A stretch of DNA of 64,000 nucleotides, taken from Lyophyllum atratum. Lineage: Eukaryota; Basidiomycota; Agaricomycetes; Agaricales; Lyophyllaceae. The notes beneath the pieces are model-generated. The model ran no database searches and had not been told where the DNA came from. It saw nothing but the letters and a program-made list of their open reading frames with translations. The translations under genes and the position numbers were made by a program. Position 1 is the first letter of the stretch. The number at the start of each line of letters is the position of its first letter. The stretch spans positions 333,605-397,604 of the forward strand of contig JACGCN010000043.1 of the NCBI GenBank assembly GCA_014905825.1. The letters run 5' to 3'. This document shows, one piece after another, positions 46,245-57,434 of this stretch.

Positions 46245-47014
46245 TCAACCAAAATAGTCGCTGCGTTCCTGTTGAACCGTCAGTTATCGTATCTGTTCAA
46301 CATGCAGCAAGAATGACGTGCCTTTGTGTGTGCGGGGGGCGGTGGTCCAGGAGGCTAGTCCAGCAGATGAGCGAATGGTTGCGTCATCGTGGAATTTGCT
46401 GGACTTACCGGTGCATACGTATCCCGCGAAGACGGCGATGACTTCCAGATGAAAAGTATAAGCACCCGGAACCATATCAGTAAAAGTGGGCGACGCACTG
46501 GGTTGTATGGCCCAGGTCCATCAGCTTTATAGGGTGGTGGGGGGGCAGGTGTGTTCGGCGAGTCGTACCGACTACTAAACTGCCGCTGTTGCTGCATAGG
46601 AGGGCCGGGCCCAAATTGCTGCTGCTGAGGTGCACCCTGTCTCCGTGATGGATCTCGAAGAAGCGGTGGTTGGTGGTGTGACCGGAGCCTCAGGGTACCA
46701 AACGGTCCGAAAAATGGACCTCCGAACATAGGCATCGGACCGCCATAGATGTTTCCTGGTCCGATCCCACGGCGCGGCCCTCGCCGCGTAAATATACAAC
46801 AGAACAGAAGAATCAAGAGAAGACATGACACTCCTGATATCGAGATGATGGTGAGTTCGATGAGAAAGATGGATGGTTAGGACACACCAACAACAATTCC
46901 CACGACGAGTCTGGCCGCGGTATTTCCCCTACTCCTCCCCGGTACCTGAGCAGTGCTGAACGGGAGGAAGAAGAGACAGATCGCCGCCGTATAAGGTTGC
47001 TTGGTGAGAGGCAT
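46245..47014 (-). CDS. Small single-pass membrane protein with PPxY motif (copy 2)
   Basis: Five exons (47014-46888, 46833-46499, 46441-46409, 46354-46322, 46268-46245) give 183 residues. The plan matches copy 1 at 3 kb: signal peptide (YTAAICLFFLPFSTA), lumenal stub, membrane span (LVVGIVVGVSCLLLILLFCC), basic stop-transfer, then a Gly/Pro/Gln tail with NIYGGPMPMFGGP, QGAPQQQQFGPGPP and PPPPY. The end is AYAPPPGPPPPAHTK-ERSDYFG, shorter than in copy 1. As drawn, intron 4 begins with GC rather than GT (AAG|GCACGT). If that site is not used the protein ends earlier. A TAG seen when reading on past exon 3 is the 3' splice site of intron 3, not a stop. Function as for copy 1. Confidence 0.7.
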
Positions 47015-47061
47015 GGAAGGCGCGAATATTGATATTACGGTCTCAATGTCAGCTACCAAGT

Positions 47062-47083
47062 TATATATGGCCTCGTGACGTCA
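47062..47083 (-). promoter_or_regulatory. CRE-like palindrome plus TATA box of PPxY copy 2
   Basis: TGACGTCA at 47076-47083 is followed on the minus strand by CGAGGCC and a TATATA box (47062-47068), about 50 bases before the start codon. It matches copy 1 in sequence, spacing and order, although the surrounding DNA has diverged. Confidence 0.6.
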
Positions 47084-47799
47084 CTAACCGAACCATGCCA
47101 GTGACCACCAGAAATACCGTGGCTCTCGCATCTACGACTCAACTTGAGAGTCGAAGTAGGCGACCTTCGTGCTAGGACGAAAACACGCAGACGCTCTCTC
47201 GGAACGCTGGTAAGTATACGCGAGAACGCTATCTCTATTGCCATGGATCTCATTTTCGACGTGCCAAGCGCCCGTTCCCGAAGCTTCCATTCCAAGTTCT
47301 GTCTTCGAACACGAAGGATAGGAATAAGCTGGGTAATGTGCACACGACGGAGTGGCGTGGTCAATGGAACGGGAGGAAGACACGCGCGGTTCCACGAAGG
47401 AGCAGGATTAAAGGTGAAAGGTAACCCAGACGTCCCCAACGACGCACATGAATACTAGCATCAAACCATGGCTAGTGTAATGGTACCACTTCCTACGCTA
47501 TTGTCTGGTTCGAACGCTGGACAACCGAGATGCGTCAACCCAATCCGAGCGCTACGATCGATTGGGGAGCGCTAGGCGAGTTACCTATCAGTTAGTCCTG
47601 TAGGCGATGATGGATCAACAAAACTGTAGAACTAGCTTTGACATCTCACTCACTGTCATGACGAACAGCGTCAGCGTCCATATAACACCATCCCGCCCCG
47701 TCGGAGGCACGGCAAAAACGAGGACAAGGTACCACCGAACGAAGGAAAAGGAACGTTCCGCGAGCTAACAAGGGTGCGACCGAAAGTCGCAGATCATAC

Positions 47800-48580
47800 A
47801 CCATGCTGTTCATACGACCCCCCGACTCTTCTCCTCCGTGTACCAGCCATGCCCGTATTCGGAAGCAAGGTTAAGGGCTCGCGTTTGCAGAGGCAGTGGT
47901 GGTCGCTGCATAGCAGCGACGGGATGAACAGCCCTTCCGAGACGACGTGGGGAATGGACGATCTGGCCAAGGTACTCCCTGCGTCCTCGTAGGCCTATCC
48001 ACTCGATGAACGCTGTGACACGATGGTCCTGAGACGCGTCAAGGTCGTCTGCCGATGGTGCCAGAATCGAGGTCGAAGGCATGGGTTCTGATGGGGCCCA
48101 CGCAGTCGGGGGAGAAGGGATAGTTGGGGTGGTGACTAAGTTACGAGGTGTTGGAGCGCTAAGGTGGAGATGGGTTCTGTGGTTCGCATTCTTGGAAATG
48201 GGGGAGGGGGTATCAGATTCTTCTAGGGCTAGGCATCGGGAGGGGAAGAACGGGGACGGGGACGAAGGCTGGGGGAAGAGTCCTGGCGCGGGCGAATTCC
48301 TGCTGGAGTGGTATCGACGCTATGTGGGGCTGGCACGCGAAGCCCAGATCAATTCGAATACGGTATAACGGCGCTTCTTCCATACATCGCCTGTTTTGTG
48401 CGCAAGTTGGGAGCATTGCCGGCACTGGCATAACAGGGCCTATCGAATTGTTCAGTTACGGTACCAGGTAGGAACGATTCGTAATTTATAAGGATGTCTG
48501 GCGATCGGAGAGCTGGGGTGACCTCAGGGAAGTATGGATAAGAGGCTAGTGGACGGGAGCAAGACTTGCTGAGGAAAGAA
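47800..48580 (+). repeat. Diverged 0.8-kb dispersed repeat, copy A
   Basis: This copy shares ordered blocks with 51470-52410: 'ttcggaagcaag', 'aaggtcgtct', 'ggggcccacg-agtcg', 'ggatagttgg' and, at the far end, 'gctgaggaaag' or 'gtgaggaaag' next to 'aagatg'-like sequence. Both are in the same orientation. No coding frame is conserved between the copies. Confidence 0.6.
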
Positions 48581-49321
48581 GAAAGGATGAGCGCTGTGGA
48601 CGACGTCGTGCCCCAACGTGTAATATATCTGCGGGGGAAGGCCGGTTTTGATCAGCAAGGGGTCGTCGAGCCGCACATAGCAGACACACCTCGGCGCACC
48701 CCCGAACTGGGGTCTGCCGTTCCAACGCCTGCCGTCTCACATCCCTTTTGCAGGGGAGGAGGGCGCCATATCGTTCACTGGCCGTAGAAACACAATCGAC
48801 ACATGTGAATGCAAAGGGTCCGGTTAAGACCAATGAAATGACATGGAACAGAAAAGGCCTGTAAATCTCAAGTAAAACTTACATTCAACGGTGCTGGGTA
48901 CGCTGGCGATGGGCAAACAGTGAGCAGGTGGTGGTAGATGATTTTGGAACTTCCAACTTGAACGTCGGCCAGAAATCAACGGGATCAGATGACGCATAAG
49001 TATCACGTGACTCTTTGTCGATCGGTGATCGGCGTCGCGGTGCGGCGCCGCCTTAACCTGACCACCACTCCGTCCGCTCGTCCTCCGGGAGTAATGATGG
49101 ATTTCCAGGAAACCAAGGGTATGAGGAGACAGTGATGACGGAAGAGAAAGTGAAGACGTGCAAAGTGGTGGGTAATGGAGAAGGGGCAAAAGAAGAGATG
49201 TTCGAAAAGGCTTCAGTGGACTAGGGAAACCATGAGCATTACATAGAGCATCGGAGACCCATAGACGAGATTATGGAACATATTGACGGCCCGCAACATG
49301 CTCAGAACCTCATATGCTACA
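48581..49321. other. Intergenic stretch
   Basis: No supported gene. A GCGGCGCC-type GC-rich patch lies near 49030-49060. Confidence 0.35.
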
Positions 49322-50418
49322 TTAACCCGCCCTGGCCCTGCTCCCGACTGCAACAAAAATGGCCAAGCGTCGCTCTGCCGCCGTTCGCGGCATTGGCGGA
49401 GGGCGCGGCGCACCTTCTAATCTCCGATGGTACCCGTCGTAATAGCTTCGGAGCGCGTTGTCGTCGAGCGCGCGGATTGCGCCGGGCGATGTGAGGGGAG
49501 GGAGGTTGTGCTGATAAAAGAAAAGAAATTCAGTACTAAAATAGGATGGAGGGAAAACGCAAGACGTACCGGGGGTATAGTGGGATCGTCGCCGTTGATG
49601 AAGGGAACGACCTCGAGCGGATCGGTGTTGCCAGTGGCGCAGGTGATGTTGTAACTCTACAAGGTAGCGGGTGGTATTAGGATGAGGGTCAGGGTCAGGG
49701 TGGTGTTAAGATGGGGTAACGACTCGACTCACGATTGCACTGAGCCGCCGAATTGCGGCTATGTCTTCCTTCAGCGGTCGAAGAGCGCGGTCGACAGCGC
49801 GGTCGACAGCGCGGTCGACAGCGCGGTCCAATGAGGCAGCGCGTTCGTCGGCATTGCCAAGAGCGCGGGTGATACCATTGGCGACAGCACGGTCCATTGC
49901 GGCGGCGCGTTCGTCAGCATTACCGAGGGCGCGGTTGACAGCACGGTCTAGTTCGGCGGCGCGTTCGGCAGGAGTACCGAGGGCCTGGTTGACAGCGTCA
50001 CGGAGAGCGAGAGCCAATGGAGCTGGGCGGTTGTTGGGGGCAGCAACAACAGCGCGGTTGACAAGGCGGTCGAGAGCATCATCGAGCCACTCGGGGGCCC
50101 CTGGCGTATACAAGAGGTTCGGTTAGTGGGGCGGGACAGATCGATTATTGATACGCACCAGTGGCTTTGGTAAGTATTCTGTGTTGATAGATAGAGCCCA
50201 GTGCCATGTCTTCGTCGCTGATTTTGCCATGGGCTGCATGCAATGAGGGTGGTGATACACTGATAGATATGGTGGCTTGACTTACCATTACCGAACATCA
50301 GGTCAGTGCAAAGGCGTCCAGCGTGCGCAACGTCTTGCCTCGTTGGTGGATCCGAGGCCACGGGCGGTAGAGCGACATGGTCGGTGTTGCTCAAGGCGGG
50401 TAGGGCGATGGCGGGCAT
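49322..50418 (-). CDS. Agaricomycete protein with DRAV/ALGNADERAA repeats, unknown function
   Basis: Five exons (50418-50286, 50233-50159, 50100-49733, 49656-49570, 49510-49322) give 283 residues. The N-terminal part ends ISDEDMALGSIYQHRILTKA. A helical repeat region follows, built on LDRAVNRALGNADERAA units, with a terminal run of DRAV repeats (VDRAVDRAVDRAL) coded by a perfect 12-base tandem repeat. The C-terminal part has SYNITCATGNTDPLEVVPF, PPHNLPPLTSPGAIRAL and YYDGYHRR. It resembles a large family in mushroom genomes (pattern PLPPF then HNLPPL-x-S-x-x-IRAL) for which I know no function. There is no signal peptide or membrane span. The DRAV array probably differs in length between strains. 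Confidence 0.7.
49785..49829. repeat. 12-base tandem repeat inside the DRAV gene
   Basis: The unit gcgcggtcgaca is repeated nearly four times without interruption. It is in frame, adding or removing four residues per unit. Confidence 0.9.
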
Positions 50419-50559
50419 GATGATGATGGCGAAGAGGAGGCAAGTTGAGAGTTGGTTGAGAGATCAGTTGAACATATTGGTCGAACAATGATCGCAGGTT
50501 CACGTGGGGAGTTGGTCACATGACCGTGCCAACTATGAGATTCCACCAATGACCCGAGT

Positions 50560-50836
50560 CACCCGACATCGACAACGGCATATGTGGTGGAGGCGGTGTT
50601 TCCTGCAAAAATTACCGCAGAATTGACACAGATCTTGTCCGAGATTCGGTCAATGTGAGTGCCCTTCTCTCTCGCGTTCTGTGCGCGATTGGCGGTGTAG
50701 ACTTTGCCAGGAGCTTTCTGACGACTTTGCCTCGAATTCAGTGCGGAAAAAGCGGTCAATGATCGGCTAGCGCAAACGCCGGAGCTGTACCTGCTCTCGC
50801 TCACCCAATTCGCCATCGCGGCTGATGAGACAGATG
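50560..50836 (+). other. Possible exon pair of an unrecognised plus-strand gene
   Basis: An open stretch (TAYVVEAVFPAKITAELTQI, then LSEIRS) ends at AT|GTGAGTG (50657). A second stretch (EKAVNDRLAQTPELYLLSLT, then QFAIAADETDVV) begins after an AG near 50741 and ends at a GTGAGT (50839). The composition is protein-like and both ends have splice consensus. I found no start codon exon, no stop exon and no family, so this could be a gene fragment. Confidence 0.3.
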
Positions 50837-50839
50837 TAG

Positions 50840-51469
50840 TGAGTTTATATCTTGTCTTCTCGTCTCGTCTGTTTCCTGGGAGACTTTATGGGAAGGAGTG
50901 GGGCTGGTGCGAGGAGATTTGGCCGAGAAACTCATCGGAGCAAGCGCTGGTCTGGAAATAACCCATGGGGACAACGACGGGCGACTCGAGCGCAGGCTTG
51001 TGTCTTGCTCTCGTGTACGCTGTCTATTCGAGCATTAACGGCTATTTCTCGTGTCCAACCCTTCAATCTCACGTCCGTGACGTTGTTATCCGCGCACCGC
51101 CCATCATATACTTCGGTGCCGTCGACCCTAGACGTTGCTGCACTAGTTGCACCTCTCACGAGCGCTCTGCATTTTTTTACTTTAGTTTTCGTTCATTTCA
51201 TCCTTAGTTTTCAATTCTACACCGTACTGACGCCAGCGCCCATGTAGATGCGGTTTTTCTCTCTCGTCCTCCTCCGGCGCCTCCTCTTCCGCCCGGCGCC
51301 TACCCCCGTCCAGCTCCTCACCCAGCACCACGGCTCATCCTCTATGACCACCTCTCTTCACAAACTCTAACGACCCTCGAACGACTCCTCCTGCACTCCC
51401 CCTCGCACGAGCCCGTCGCCAAAGTCCGCCGTAACACCGTCGATACCGTCTGCGACCTAGCAAACACCA
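50840..51469. other. Intergenic stretch
   Basis: No supported gene. Frames on both strands are C/T- or Arg-rich without similarity. Confidence 0.35.
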
Positions 51470-52410
51470 AGACCCCCATACGACTCCCTGACTGTTCTCC
51501 TCGGTGTCGCAGCCCGAGCCCCGTTCCGTTCCGAGTCGATGTTCGGAAGCAAGACCAAGGGCTGACGTGGGTAGAAGCAGCGGGTGCGATAGTCGTGGGT
51601 AGCAGCGACGGGATAAGACACCGTCCAAGACGCGATGGGAACCAGACGATCGATCCGAGCCCTTCATGCGTACCCCCTGTGTCCTCGAGCCGCAGCCCAT
51701 GCCTATCCTCTCGACGAAGGTTCCGACGCGATGATCCTAGGATGCCCCAAGGTCGTCTATGGATGGTGTGAAAATTGGAGCCGAAGGTAAGGGTTTGGTG
51801 GGGCCCACGTAGTCGAGGGCGGAACGGATAGTTGGCGTGCTGACCGCGTAACGAGTGGCCGGGAGCTCGAAATAGACTTCGCGCGGGACGGTGGAGTTTG
51901 GTGACGGTGTGGATGGGCGAGGGTGGAGGTCCTTTTGAGGCTCGCACTTCTGGAAATGGGGAAGACGTGTCTCTGTCGGGGTGAGCATGGGTATGGGAAG
52001 AGATAGAGATGGGGACGAAGGTTGGGGTGCTGTTCGCGCCTCAGGAAGAGTCCTGGCGTGGGCTACGGCATCTACGGGGGTGGTATTGACGTTATGGTGG
52101 CCGGGACGGTAAGCTCAGACCGATCCGTACACGATATGACACCCTTCTCCCCTGTATCGCCGTTTTTGTGCGCGAGTTGAAAGAATTACCCGGCACTTGC
52201 ATGGAATGACGCCCCTTCGATGGTTTAGGGCCGTGTGTATGGTTGGAAAGGCTCACGGAGTGTGCACTAGTACACTGGCAGGGTAGGGTGGTAAAGATTC
52301 TATGTTTGGCGATTGGGGAGCTGCGATGACGTCTGAAGCTTGAAGTTGTAAAGGAGGGTATGGATCGGAGGCTCGGCGGGCGAGATGAAGAAGTGGTGAG
52401 GAAAGAGGAA
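51470..52410 (+). repeat. Diverged 0.9-kb dispersed repeat, copy B
   Basis: Partner of 47800-48580 in the same orientation. Ordered similarity includes 'gatgttcggaagcaag', 'ccaaggtcgtctatggatgg', 'ggggcccacgtagtcg' and 'gatggcgattggggagctg'-like blocks. This copy is about 150 bases longer because of insertions. Confidence 0.6.
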
Positions 52411-52746
52411 AAGATGCGCCATCTAGTTCGTTCGAACGAGAAGTCTGTATAAGAGTGTGAACGTCAACGAAGTGAACAGCTTTACACCAGCATACCCTAT
52501 TACGAACCTCTATGAAGTACAACTGAAGTCGAAACACGCGCAAATGGGTAGATGACCATGCGCAGCAGGCTCACATCGACGAGTGAAGAGTTAGCGCCAG
52601 AAGCTCCAAGATACGGTGACACTGATAGGAGGGATGATGGAGTGATGTGATTCTTAGGCGCGTCAGTTGTCGTGGTCACGCGGCAACTTGCGAGAAATCA
52701 GAAGATAACGTTGCTCACTCTCTCCACCAACGAGCAACACCCATCC

Positions 52747-55700
52747 ATGGCCCCTCTCAAGTTCAAACGCGCTCTCCGCTCAGCCGCCCGTCTCCCAGGC
52801 CGCGTCGCAGGCTCCAGATCCTCCTCAGGGCGTTCTGGCACCAACGTCTTCGCCCCGCAGCCCAACGAGCTCCCCCTCGTGCTGCTCCGCATCCAGGTGC
52901 TGGGGTGCACAGCCCTCGCAGCGAAAGACCGCAACGGCCACAGCGACCCCTTTGTCGTCGTCTCCGTGCTGAATACCCGTCATCAGACGCCTGTCGCGAA
53001 GCGCAACGTGAACCCGACGTACGTGCCCAAGGACTCGACTTGGGATTTTGCACTGTACCTGTCCCTGGCGGATAAGCTGGGTGCGGTGGAGCTGGTGGTG
53101 TGGGATAAGGATATGGTGGGGAAGGATTACCTTGGAGAGGTCGCGATTCCGCTCGATGAGTGGTGGGGCGATGAAGGGAGGTCGTTTGGATGGGACGATC
53201 CGGCGAACAAGGTGAGTATTCGGGTGGTAATGATGATGACACGTTCTGATCAACGTCTTGCAGGCATTCACTGTGAATCTACAATCTACACGCGCTGGCA
53301 CCGCCGCTTCGGGGGCCGTTCACGTCAAACTTGGATTCGTCAAGCCTCCCCAGTCTCAGACTCAGCTCGAGTTTGACGAGGTCTTCGCAGAGCTCGTCAA
53401 GCGCTCGCGCCCCTCGCTCGTCTCTGCTCCCCCAGTGCGTATCGATCTTACTCGTAACTTTCTATTCACTTATACGATATACAGACCGAAGGCGTAGGCA
53501 CGATCCGATCCAGCACCGGCGGGCCCCAACTCGAGGACGACGGCGGTCTCTCCTCCGATGACCCCGATTCCGAATCTGAAGACGAATACGTCGATGCCCC
53601 CGAATCCAGCTCCAGCTCAACCCAAGCCTCTCCCCTCCTCGACATCTACACCCCGCCCAAGAAAGCCTCGCAGTCGACCCCCCAGCCCCCTCTACTCACC
53701 GTCCAGCCCTCCTCCCCGATCCACGACCCCGACTCCAAGACACCCACCGCCTCCATCGCGGGCGTCCTCACCCCGACCCAAGGCAGCACACCCACGCCCA
53801 CCAGCACACCTTCTACGGCTACCACCCCCTCCGGCCCACCCCCCGCGACGGTCAAGCCCCCGTCCTCCCCCTCCTTCGCCAAGAAGATGTTCCCCATCCC
53901 CATCCCGCTCCCCCGCCGCCTCTCCGGTCTCTCCTCCTCCTCCTCCAATTCCAGCTCCGGATCCCTCGGTACACCCTCCCCAGCCGTTCCGCCCCCCAAC
54001 CCCGTCATCGACCCCGTATCGGGAAACCTCGTCCCGGGGACGCCAGCGTCTGCGCCTGAAGATACGGGTCTTAGTCCGTTGCCTAGCCCGGGGCCGGAAG
54101 GGAAGAAGGGGAGGCTGTTCAGGAAGGGCTGGGGTACACCCTCGAATAGCGCGCCGCCCACGCCGAGCGCGGAGGTGGGGGAGCCTGCGCTGTCTGTACC
54201 TGCGATCGAGGGAAAGAAGGGAAAGGGGAGGAGGGCGAGGGAGGGGAAGGCGTACAGTCTAGATGCACAGAACGATATACTCGGGATCGTGATGCTCGAA
54301 GTGTTGAAGGCCGAGGACCTGCCCAAGTTGAAGAACAGTGCGTTCATCCCCTGTCTCCCTTAGTCGCCTTTTGCTGACGGCCCTCGGGTATAGTGACGCG
54401 TACGGGCTGGGACATGGACCCCTTCGTCGTCGTCTCGTTCGGGAAGAAAGTGTTCCGCACGCGTGTGATCCGGCACTCTCTCAACCCCACGTTCGAGGAG
54501 AAGCTCCTGTTCCACGTGCGCCGCTACGAGACGTCCTTCAGCGTGCAGCTCGCCGTGCACGACTGGGACAAGCTCAGCAGCAACGATCACATAGGTGACG
54601 CCAACTTCGAGGTATGTTCCTTCTTCTCCCCTCTCACCCACGTAAGAGCTCTAGCTGATGAGGTCACGTAGGTTCGAGAGCTCATCGAGAAGGCACCGCA
54701 GAAGAACCCGGAGACGGGGTTGTATGCTGGGGAGGAGGATGGTGAGCACGATATGGTGGAGTTCAAGCTGAAGCTCGATGCGGGGAAGGAGGCGGGCGGG
54801 ATCTGGGAGTCGAAGCATACTCCCCTCATCTACGTTCGGTGCGTTCCTCTTCCTCTTCCTTCCCCCCTCTCCAGGTCCCGCATAAAACTGACATGGGGTA
54901 CTTACCCACAGCGCAAAGTACCAGCCCTACGACCTGCTTCGGCAGCGGTTTTGGCGACAATACCTGAAACAATACGACACGGACGACACGGGGAAGATCT
55001 CGCACCTCGAGCTCACCTCCATGCTCGACTCCCTCGGGTCCACCCTCACGCGCGACACCCTCAACGCCTTCTTCACCACGCACGGGAAGCAGCCGCACCT
55101 CGACGAGCTCACCATCGGCGAGGTCATCCAGTCGCTCGAGACCGAGCTCGGGCGGCCCGACGCGGAGAAAAGGAGGGTGGACGAGGAGGGGGTGGATACG
55201 AGTTTGGTGCAGACGCCTGCTTTGGGTGGGGTGGAAGGAGGGGAGGGGGGGGAGGGAGGGGGGAAGAAGTTGGATTTGAGCGAGATGGACTTTTCGGGAC
55301 CGGGGCATGTGAGGGGGGAGGAGGGGTATGTGACGCAGGGGATGGAGGTGCCGTTGGAGGTGGCGGCGGGTGGGAATGGGAACGGGGTGGGGGGACTGCC
55401 TGTGCTGGGGACGCCGGGGAGCTATTCGTCGGCGTCGTACTCGAGTGATGATGCGGAGGTCGACGAGAATGGTGTGGGTGCAGGTGGGGTGTTGGCGCCG
55501 CCGGTGGCGCATGCTGGGGGCGCAGCGGGCGCGTTGAAAGTGAAGAAGACGCGGTTCAGGCGGAAAGCCAAGAGCGAGGGTGCAGGGAAGACCAAGGAGG
55601 CTTCGTCGGGGTCTTCGGGCTCGGGGGTCGGGGTGGACGACACAATCGAGCGAGTGATCAACGTGAAGAACTGCCCTTTGTGCCACCGCCCGCGGCTTAC

Positions 55701-57210
55701 GGACCGGGCGGAGGTGGATATCATCACGCATCTGGCGATATGCGCGAGCCAGGACTGGAATAAGGTGGACCGGATCGTGGTGGGGAACTTTGTGACTGCG
55801 AGTCAGGCGCAGAGGAAGTGGTATACCAAGATTATTACGAAGGTTTCGAGTGGGGATTATAGGCTTGGGGCGGTGCGTCTTTTTTCGTTTTCGTGATGGG
55901 TGTGGAAGGGGTGCTGATAGTGTTTGGGGATGGCGTAGAATTCGGCGAATATTATTGTGCAGAATCGGATGACGGGGCAGTTGGAGGAGGAGAAGATGCA
56001 GGTGTATGTGAGGCTTGGGATTCGGCTGCTGTACAAGGTGTGTAACTTGAGCTGGTCATCGTGGTAGGCGGGGCGTTGATGTCGTTGATATCGTAGGGCG
56101 CGACGAGTCGGATGGAAGGCGGTCGGGGTATGTTGACCTTTGCGGTTCTGTAGGACTTGCGGCTGATGGTACGGTTACCCCTAGCACGGCGTCTACTCAA
56201 GTCGCTTTCGGTGAAACAGGGTATCAAGTACGACGCTCCTCAGTCGGCGCTTGATATTCCTACGTTCATCGCGTTTCATGGCCTCAACATGAACGAAATT
56301 CTGGACCCTCTCGACTCATTCAGTACGTCCCCTCCTTTGTCAGGTTCTATTCAACGCTTACTGTTCACTTCCCGCACAGAAACCTTCAACCAGTTCTTCT
56401 ATCGGTCAGTCCCGTCTCTGGTATACAAGTCGAAATATATCTAACGTCCCGTCCGACAGCAAACTGAAACCCACCGCGCGTCCCATCGAGCAGCCGGACA
56501 ACCCTTACCGCCTCGTCAGCGCCGCCGACTGCCGCCTCATGTGTTTCGCCTCCGTCGAAGAGGCCACACGCCTCTGGATCAAGGGCCGCGAGTTCACAGT
56601 CGGGCGTCTCCTGGGGGATACTTACAAGGACCAGGCGGAGCGGTACAATGGGGGCGCGCTGGCGATCTTTAGGCTCGCGCCGCAGGACTACCATCGCTTC
56701 CACTCGCCGGTGGAGGGTCGGATTGGCCCGATGACCGTCATCTCGGGGGAGTACTATACCGTCAATGTGCGTACCCTCTTTTGTTGTTTTGTCGTCGTTT
56801 GCTGATGGTGGTGATAGCCTCAAGCCATCCGGAGCTCGCTCGATGTGTACGGCGAGAACGTGCGCAAGATCGTGCCCATCGACAGCCCGCATTTCGGGCG
56901 GGTGATGGCGGTGTGTATCGGTGCGATGATGGTGGGGAGTATCAAGACGACGGTGAACGAGGGTGATTACGTGCAGAAGGGGCAGGAGTTTGGGTATTTT
57001 GCGTTTGGTACGTTGATTACCTTGGCTCTCAGATCTCTTCACGGGTTCTCGTTCTGATGGTGTTGTGTAGGCGGGTCGACCATTGTGGTATTGTTCGAAA
57101 AGGACCGGGTCGAGTGGGACGAGGACCTTCTTATCAACGGGCGGGCGGCACTTGAGACGCTGGTGCGCGTTGGGATGGGGATCGGCAATGGGCGCCGTCC
57201 GGCTGAGTGA
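52747..57210 (+). CDS. PSD2: Phosphatidylserine decarboxylase, PSD2 type with two C2 domains
   Basis: Thirteen exons (52747-53211, 53264-53434, 53485-54337, 54394-54611, 54672-54838, 54912-55872, 55939-56037, 56097-56127, 56185-56322, 56380-56404, 56460-56766, 56818-57007, 57071-57210) give 1,254 residues. Domains in order: C2 domain 1 (about 45-165; [12 protein letters not shown]), a long Ser/Pro linker, and C2 domain 2 (about 480-600; [13 protein letters not shown]). Then an EF-hand loop ([12 protein letters not shown], about 649), a Cys/His knot ([10 protein letters not shown]...HLAIC), and the catalytic PSD domain. The decarboxylase has [26 protein letters not shown] and the self-cleavage motif GGST (about 1209-1212), where the Ser becomes the pyruvoyl group. 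It converts phosphatidylserine to phosphatidylethanolamine. By homology to yeast Psd2 it acts at Golgi/endosome membranes, with the C2 domains binding lipid or Ca2+. No mitochondrial presequence is seen, which fits the PSD2 class. Confidence 0.9.
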
Positions 57211-57323
57211 AGGTCTAGGGAAGACGAATATCCATGAACATTCATATACACCCAAATTCAACTGTATTCCCATTGTGCGAGATGTATAAAGTACTAACTT
57301 TCTGATACCTACCTATATTCTTC

Positions 57324-57434
57324 CTTCCCTGTGCCGCACAGGGAAGCACCCACCGCACCGCGCAGCGGTGCACCCTCCACGGCCTCGGGGAGGGGGAACC
57401 GTCTGCGGTTCCGCTTGCACCGCGGGGAACCGCG
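57324..57434. terminator. Four consecutive perfect hairpins after PSD2
   Basis: Within 111 bases starting 114 bases after the PSD2 stop there are four perfect inverted repeats: CTTCCCTGTG-ccg-CACAGGGAAG (57324-57346), GCACCG-cgcag-CGGTGC (57355-57371), GGAACCG-tctg-CGGTTCC (57395-57412) and CGCGG-ggaa-CCGCG (57421-57434). They could lie in the 3' UTR or mark the edge of the repeat zone that follows. Eukaryotic genes do not use such hairpins as classical terminators, so the type given is only the nearest fit. Confidence 0.6.

Noticed and set aside
46355..46360. Apparent premature stop (TAG) after FAHLLD in PPxY copy 2
   Set aside because: Comparison with copy 1 shows that this stretch is the end of a conserved intron (GTAAGT ... 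CTAG/CCAG), so the TAG is the splice acceptor and not a stop.
53558..54347. Two frames over 230 codons overlapping PSD2 exon 3
   Set aside because: Pro/Ser-rich shadows of the PSD2 linker, with no homology and no splice support.
54826..55731. 301-codon minus-strand frame over PSD2 exon 6
   Set aside because: Antisense shadow rich in His, Arg and Pro. The plus strand carries the EF-hand and Cys/His knot.
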